From: Gemmatimonadota bacterium
GTDB lineage: Bacteria > Gemmatimonadota > Gemmatimonadetes > Longimicrobiales > Longimicrobiaceae
Direction of reading: 5' to 3'
DNA: 17,449 bases
NCBI GenBank assembly: GCA_019240375.1
Contig: JAFAYN010000331.1
Coordinates: 1 to 17,449, forward strand
In this document: piece after piece, positions 14,659 through 17,449 of the stretch
Numbering within the stretch: position 1 is the stretch's first letter
Layout of the letters: each line of letters begins with the position of its first letter
Notes under the pieces: generated by a model
Database searches by the model: none
Told to the model about the DNA's origin: nothing
The model's input: only the letters and a program-made list of their open reading frames with translations
Position numbers and translations under genes: made by a program

Positions 14659-16328
14659 CTACGACTACCGATGTCCGCGTGATACGAGCCCCCCGCGGCA
14701 CTGAGCTGCGCTGCCGGGGGTGGCAGCAGGAAGCCGCCCTGCGGATGCTGATGAACAACCTGGACCCGGACGTGGCGGAGCGCCCGGAAGACCTGGTGGT
14801 GTACGGCGGCACCGGGCGCGCTGCGCGCTCGTGGGAGGCGTTCGACGCCATGGTCGCCACGCTGGAGACACTGGCGGACGACGAGACCATGATCGTCCAG
14901 TCGGGAAAGCCGGTGGCGGTCTTCCGCACGCACCGGGGGGCGCCGCGCGTGCTGATCGCCAACAGCAACCTGGTCCCGCGCTGGGCCACCTGGGACGTGT
15001 TCCGCGAGCTGGAGCGCCAGGGGCTGACCATGTACGGCCAGATGACGGCCGGCTCCTGGATCTACATCGGGACGCAGGGGATCCTGCAGGGGACGTACGA
15101 GACCTTCGGCTCGGTGGCCGAGCAGAACTTCGGGGGGTCGCTGGCGGGGAAGTGGGTGCTGACCGGCGGGATGGGGGGGATGGGCGGGGCGCAGCCGCTC
15201 GCCGCCACCCTGAACGACGCCGCGGTGCTGTGCGTGGAGGTGGACCCGCGTCGGATCGAGCGGCGGATCGAGACGCGCTACTGCGACCGGATGACCGCCA
15301 GGCTGGACGAGGCGCTGCGCTGGATCCGCGAGGCCACCGGGCGCCGCGAGCCGCTCTCGGTGGGGCTGGTGGGAAACTAAGCCGACGTCCTCCCCGAGCT
15401 GGTGCGGCGCGGCGTGACCCCGGACGTGCTCACCGACCAGACCAGCGCGCACGACGCGCTGAACGGCTACGTCCCCACGGGGGTGTCGCTGGAGGAGGCC
15501 GCCGAGCTACGCGAGCGCGACCCGCAGGAGTACGTCCGCCGCTCCATGGCGTCGATGCGCGCCCACTGCGAGGCGATGGTGGAGATGATGCGCCGCGGCG
15601 CCGTCACCTTCGACTACGGCAACAACCTCCGCGGGCAGGCGCGCGACGCCGGCTTCGACGACGCCTTCGCCTTCCCCGGCTTCGTCCCGGCGTACATCCG
15701 CCCGCTGTTCGCGCAGGGGAAGGGGCCGTTCCGCTGGGTGGCGCTCTCCGGCGACCCGGCGGACATCTACCGCACCGACGAGCTGGTGCTGGAGCTCTTC
15801 CCTGACGACCAGCACCTGCGCCGCTGGATCACCGAGGCGCGGGCCAAGGTGGCGTTCCAGGGGCTCCCGGCGCGCATCTGCTGGCTGGGGCAGGGGGAGC
15901 GGGCCCGCTTCGGAGTGGCGCTCAACGACCTGGTGGCGCGCGGCGAGCTGAAGGCGCCCATCGTGATCGGGCGCGACCACCTGGACACCGGCTCGGTGGC
16001 CTCCCCCTTCCGCGAGACCGAGGCGATGAAGGACGGGAGCGACGCCATCGCCGACTGGCCGATCCTCAACGCGCTGGTCAACGTGGCGAGCGGCGCCTCG
16101 TGGGTCTCCTTCCACCACGGCGGCGGGGTGGGGATCGGCAACTCGCTGCACGCCGGGCAGGTGATCGTGGCCGACGGGACCCCGGAGATGCGCGAGCGGC
16201 TGGAGCGCGTCCTCACCAACGACCCCGGGATGGGGGTGGTGCGCCACGCCGACGCCGGCTACGAGACGGCCGTCGAGACCGCGCGCGAGCAGGGGATCCG
16301 CATGCCGATGCTGGACGCCCGCTTCTGA
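14655..16328 (+). pseudogene. hutU: Urocanate hydratase interrupted by one in-frame TAA
   Basis: Urocanase, the NAD-dependent second step of histidine degradation, converts urocanate to imidazolone propionate. Read through one stop, the frame has 557 codons, the normal length, and keeps the family landmarks. These are [15 protein letters not shown], the NAD-binding [11 protein letters not shown] (171-181), [23 protein letters not shown], the catalytic Cys409 in [10 protein letters not shown], and [17 protein letters not shown]. Codon 242 (15378-15380) is TAA, inside the Rossmann motif read as [21 protein letters not shown]. No base is gained or lost. The two halves would be 241 residues and a piece from the GTG at 15402. 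Neither half alone carries both the NAD site and Cys409. The start overlaps the toxin-like stop; GGAAG lies upstream. Confidence 0.88.
15378..15380 (+). other. in-frame TAA at hutU codon 242
   Basis: The triplet replaces one residue between Gly-Asn and Ala-Asp-Val-Leu-Pro, in a motif that in urocanases commonly reads Gly-Asn-Ala/Cys-Ala. The frame is identical on both sides, so this is a nonsense substitution, a recoding site or a base-call error, not a frameshift. Confidence 0.9.
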
Positions 16329-16338
16329 GCCGGGCGGG

Positions 16339-16363
16339 AGCGGCGCCCTCCCCGGGCGCCGCT
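16339..16363 (+). terminator. hairpin after hutU, terminator-like
   Basis: AGCGGCGCCC (16339-16348) and GGGCGCCGCT (16354-16363) form a perfect 10-bp stem with a five-base loop, 11 bases after the hutU stop. No T-run follows, so termination efficiency is uncertain. Confidence 0.55.
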
Positions 16364-16420
16364 TCCGCCGCCGCTGAAACTTCCCCGTCGTCCCCGCCGT
16401 ACTCCAGGGCATCGGAATGC

Positions 16421-16467
16421 TTGACGCGAGCGCGGCGCATCCGTAGTGTACTAGTGTAATGGTACAC
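16421..16467 (+). promoter_or_regulatory. promoter and GntR/YtrA-like operator of the ABC transporter genes
   Basis: TTGACG (16421-16426) and TAGTGT (16444-16449) are 17 bases apart and form a good sigma-70 promoter. Overlapping the -10 is an inverted repeat, GTGTAC (16446-16451) with GTACAC (16462-16467), ten bases apart, extendable to GTGTACYA/TRGTACAC. AGTGTA is also repeated directly at 16445 and 16453. GntR regulators of the YtrA type, which control ABC transporter operons, bind repeats of this kind. Binding here would block the promoter. The regulator gene is not in view. Confidence 0.6.
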
Positions 16468-16510
16468 CGGTGCGCAAGCTCCCCGCCCCACCCTCACCCT
16501 CCCGTCTCCC

Positions 16511-17416
16511 ATGCAGCTGACCATCGAGCACCTTTCCAAGACCTATCCCAACGGGACCCACGCCCTCCAGGACGTGTCCCTCACCATCCCGCAGGGGATG
16601 TTCGGCCTGCTGGGCCCGAACGGGGCGGGGAAGTCCACCCTGATGCGCACCCTGGCGACCCTGCAGGAAGCCGACTCCGGCGACGTCCGGCTCGGCGACA
16701 TCGACGTGCTGCGGCAGAAGGACGAGGTCCGCCGGACGCTCGGCTACCTCCCGCAGGAGTTCGGCGTGTACCCCAAGGTCTCGGCCGAGGACCTGCTGGA
16801 CCACTTCGCCGTGCTCAAGGGGATTACCGGCCGCCGCGAGCGGAAGGAGGTGGTGAAGGCGCTGCTGGAGCAGACCAACCTGTACGAGGCCCGCAAGAAG
16901 AAGCTGGGCGGCTTCTCGGGCGGGATGCGGCAGCGCTTCGGGATCGCGGTGGCGCTGCTCGGCAACCCGCGGCTGATCATCGTGGACGAGCCCACCGCCG
17001 GCCTCGACCCGGCCGAGCGGGTGCGCTTCCTGAACCTGCTGAGCGAGCTGGGGGAGAGCAGCGTCGTCCTCCTTTCCACGCACATCGTGGAGGACGTGAG
17101 CGAGCTGTGCACCCGGATGGCGATCATCGACCGCGGCGAGATCCTGCTGGAGGCCGAGCCGCTCGGCGCGATCGAGGAGATGAGGGGGAGGATCTGGCGC
17201 AGCGTGATCGACAAGAGCGCCCTCCCCGCGGTGGAGCGCGAGCACGCGGTGATCTCCACGCGGCTCCTCGCCGGGCGCACCGTGGTGCACGTCCACGCCG
17301 ACGCGGCGCCGGGTCCCGGCTTCGAGCCCGCCGAGCCGGACCTGGAGGACGTGTACTTCAGCGCGATGGCGGGGCGCATCGGCCGGCGCCGCGGGGAGCC
17401 GGAGGTGGCGGCATGA
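16511..17416 (+). CDS. ABC transporter ATP-binding protein
   Basis: ATPase subunit of an ABC transporter, probably an exporter, working with the membrane protein that starts at 17413. The 301 residues have all nucleotide-binding motifs: Walker A GPNGAGKST (35-43), Q-loop LPQEFG (Gln82), signature FSGGMRQR (135-142), Walker B LIIVDE (155-160) followed by PTAGLDP, and the H-loop His191 in STHIVEDV. A C-terminal domain (about 215-301) resembles the regulatory tail of the multidrug/ABC-2 type (CcmA-like) ATPases; substrate cannot be told. No Shine-Dalgarno precedes the ATG, and the predicted leader is about 55 bases. The stop overlaps the next start (ATGA). Confidence 0.92.
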   Translation: MQLTIEHLSKTYPNGTHALQDVSLTIPQGMFGLLGPNGAGKSTLMRTLATLQEADSGDVRLGDIDVLRQKDEVRRTLGYLPQEFGVYPKVSAEDLLDHFAVLKGITGRRERKEVVKALLEQTNLYEARKKKLGGFSGGMRQRFGIAVALLGNPRLIIVDEPTAGLDPAERVRFLNLLSELGESSVVLLSTHIVEDVSELCTRMAIIDRGEILLEAEPLGAIEEMRGRIWRSVIDKSALPAVEREHAVISTRLLAGRTVVHVHADAAPGPGFEPAEPDLEDVYFSAMAGRIGRRRGEPEVAA

Positions 17417-17449
17417 AGCTCCGGGCAATCTTCCGCTTCGAGCTCGCCT
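17413..17449 (+). CDS. start of a probable ABC transporter permease, cut by window edge
   Basis: Only MKLRAIFRFELA is visible. The ATG overlaps the ATPase stop (ATGA) and has GGAGGTGG just upstream. A basic, amphipathic start of the type Lys-Leu-Arg-x-Ile-x-Arg-Phe-Glu-Leu is typical of ABC-2 type permeases beside such ATPases. The product is inferred from that and from the neighbour. Confidence 0.6.
   Translation, partial: MKLRAIFRFELA

Noticed and set aside
15378..15380. Selenocysteine insertion in hutU
   Set aside because: Selenocysteine uses TGA; this codon is TAA and no insertion element is apparent.

Overview
The window is a GC-rich stretch (about 70-75% by eye in most genes) from a Gram-negative bacterium with an outer membrane. 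It holds a complete Tol-Pal locus apart from the 5' end of tolQ, and an LptD-type LPS assembly protein. The gene order, the composition, the Ala-Gln signal-peptide ends and the lipoproteins fit Gemmatimonadota, perhaps the Longimicrobium group. That placement is an inference from style, not a proven assignment.

Layout. Positions 1-4634 hold the cell-envelope operon tolQ (5' end outside the window) - tolR - tonB/tolA-like - tolB - pal - cpoB, with gaps of a few bases or overlapping stops and starts except for a short hairpin-bearing gap before pal. Next come nrdR (4746-5267), tatC (5349-6113) and an lptD-like gene (6114-9008) that starts directly after the tatC stop, closed by a clear intrinsic terminator. 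A roughly 630-base non-coding stretch (9009-9637) follows. It carries three tandem hairpins with a shared loop, a REP-like palindromic repeat and other stem-loops. A fibronectin-like lipoprotein gene (9638-10810) with its own terminator comes next.

From 10935 the histidine utilisation genes hutH and hutU should be adjacent. They are split by an AT-richer two-gene cassette (about 12570-14658) that looks like an AbiEi/AbiEii type IV toxin-antitoxin pair. It is preceded by a perfect 15-bp-arm palindrome that probably serves as operator and promoter. The toxin-like protein has about 200 extra C-terminal residues that I cannot assign. The left junction keeps a degenerate copy of the first codons of hutU, and the toxin stop codon overlaps the start codon of the downstream hutU. 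That hutU has a single in-frame TAA at codon 242 within an otherwise full-length frame, so it is either a pseudogene, a readthrough case or a sequencing error.

The window ends with an ABC transporter ATPase gene behind a promoter-like sequence overlapped by a GntR/YtrA-like palindrome, and the first 12 codons of a probable permease. The main points of interest are the defence-like cassette inserted in the hut operon with its hutU scar, the hutU stop codon, the extended AbiEii protein and the covarying hairpin array downstream of lptD.
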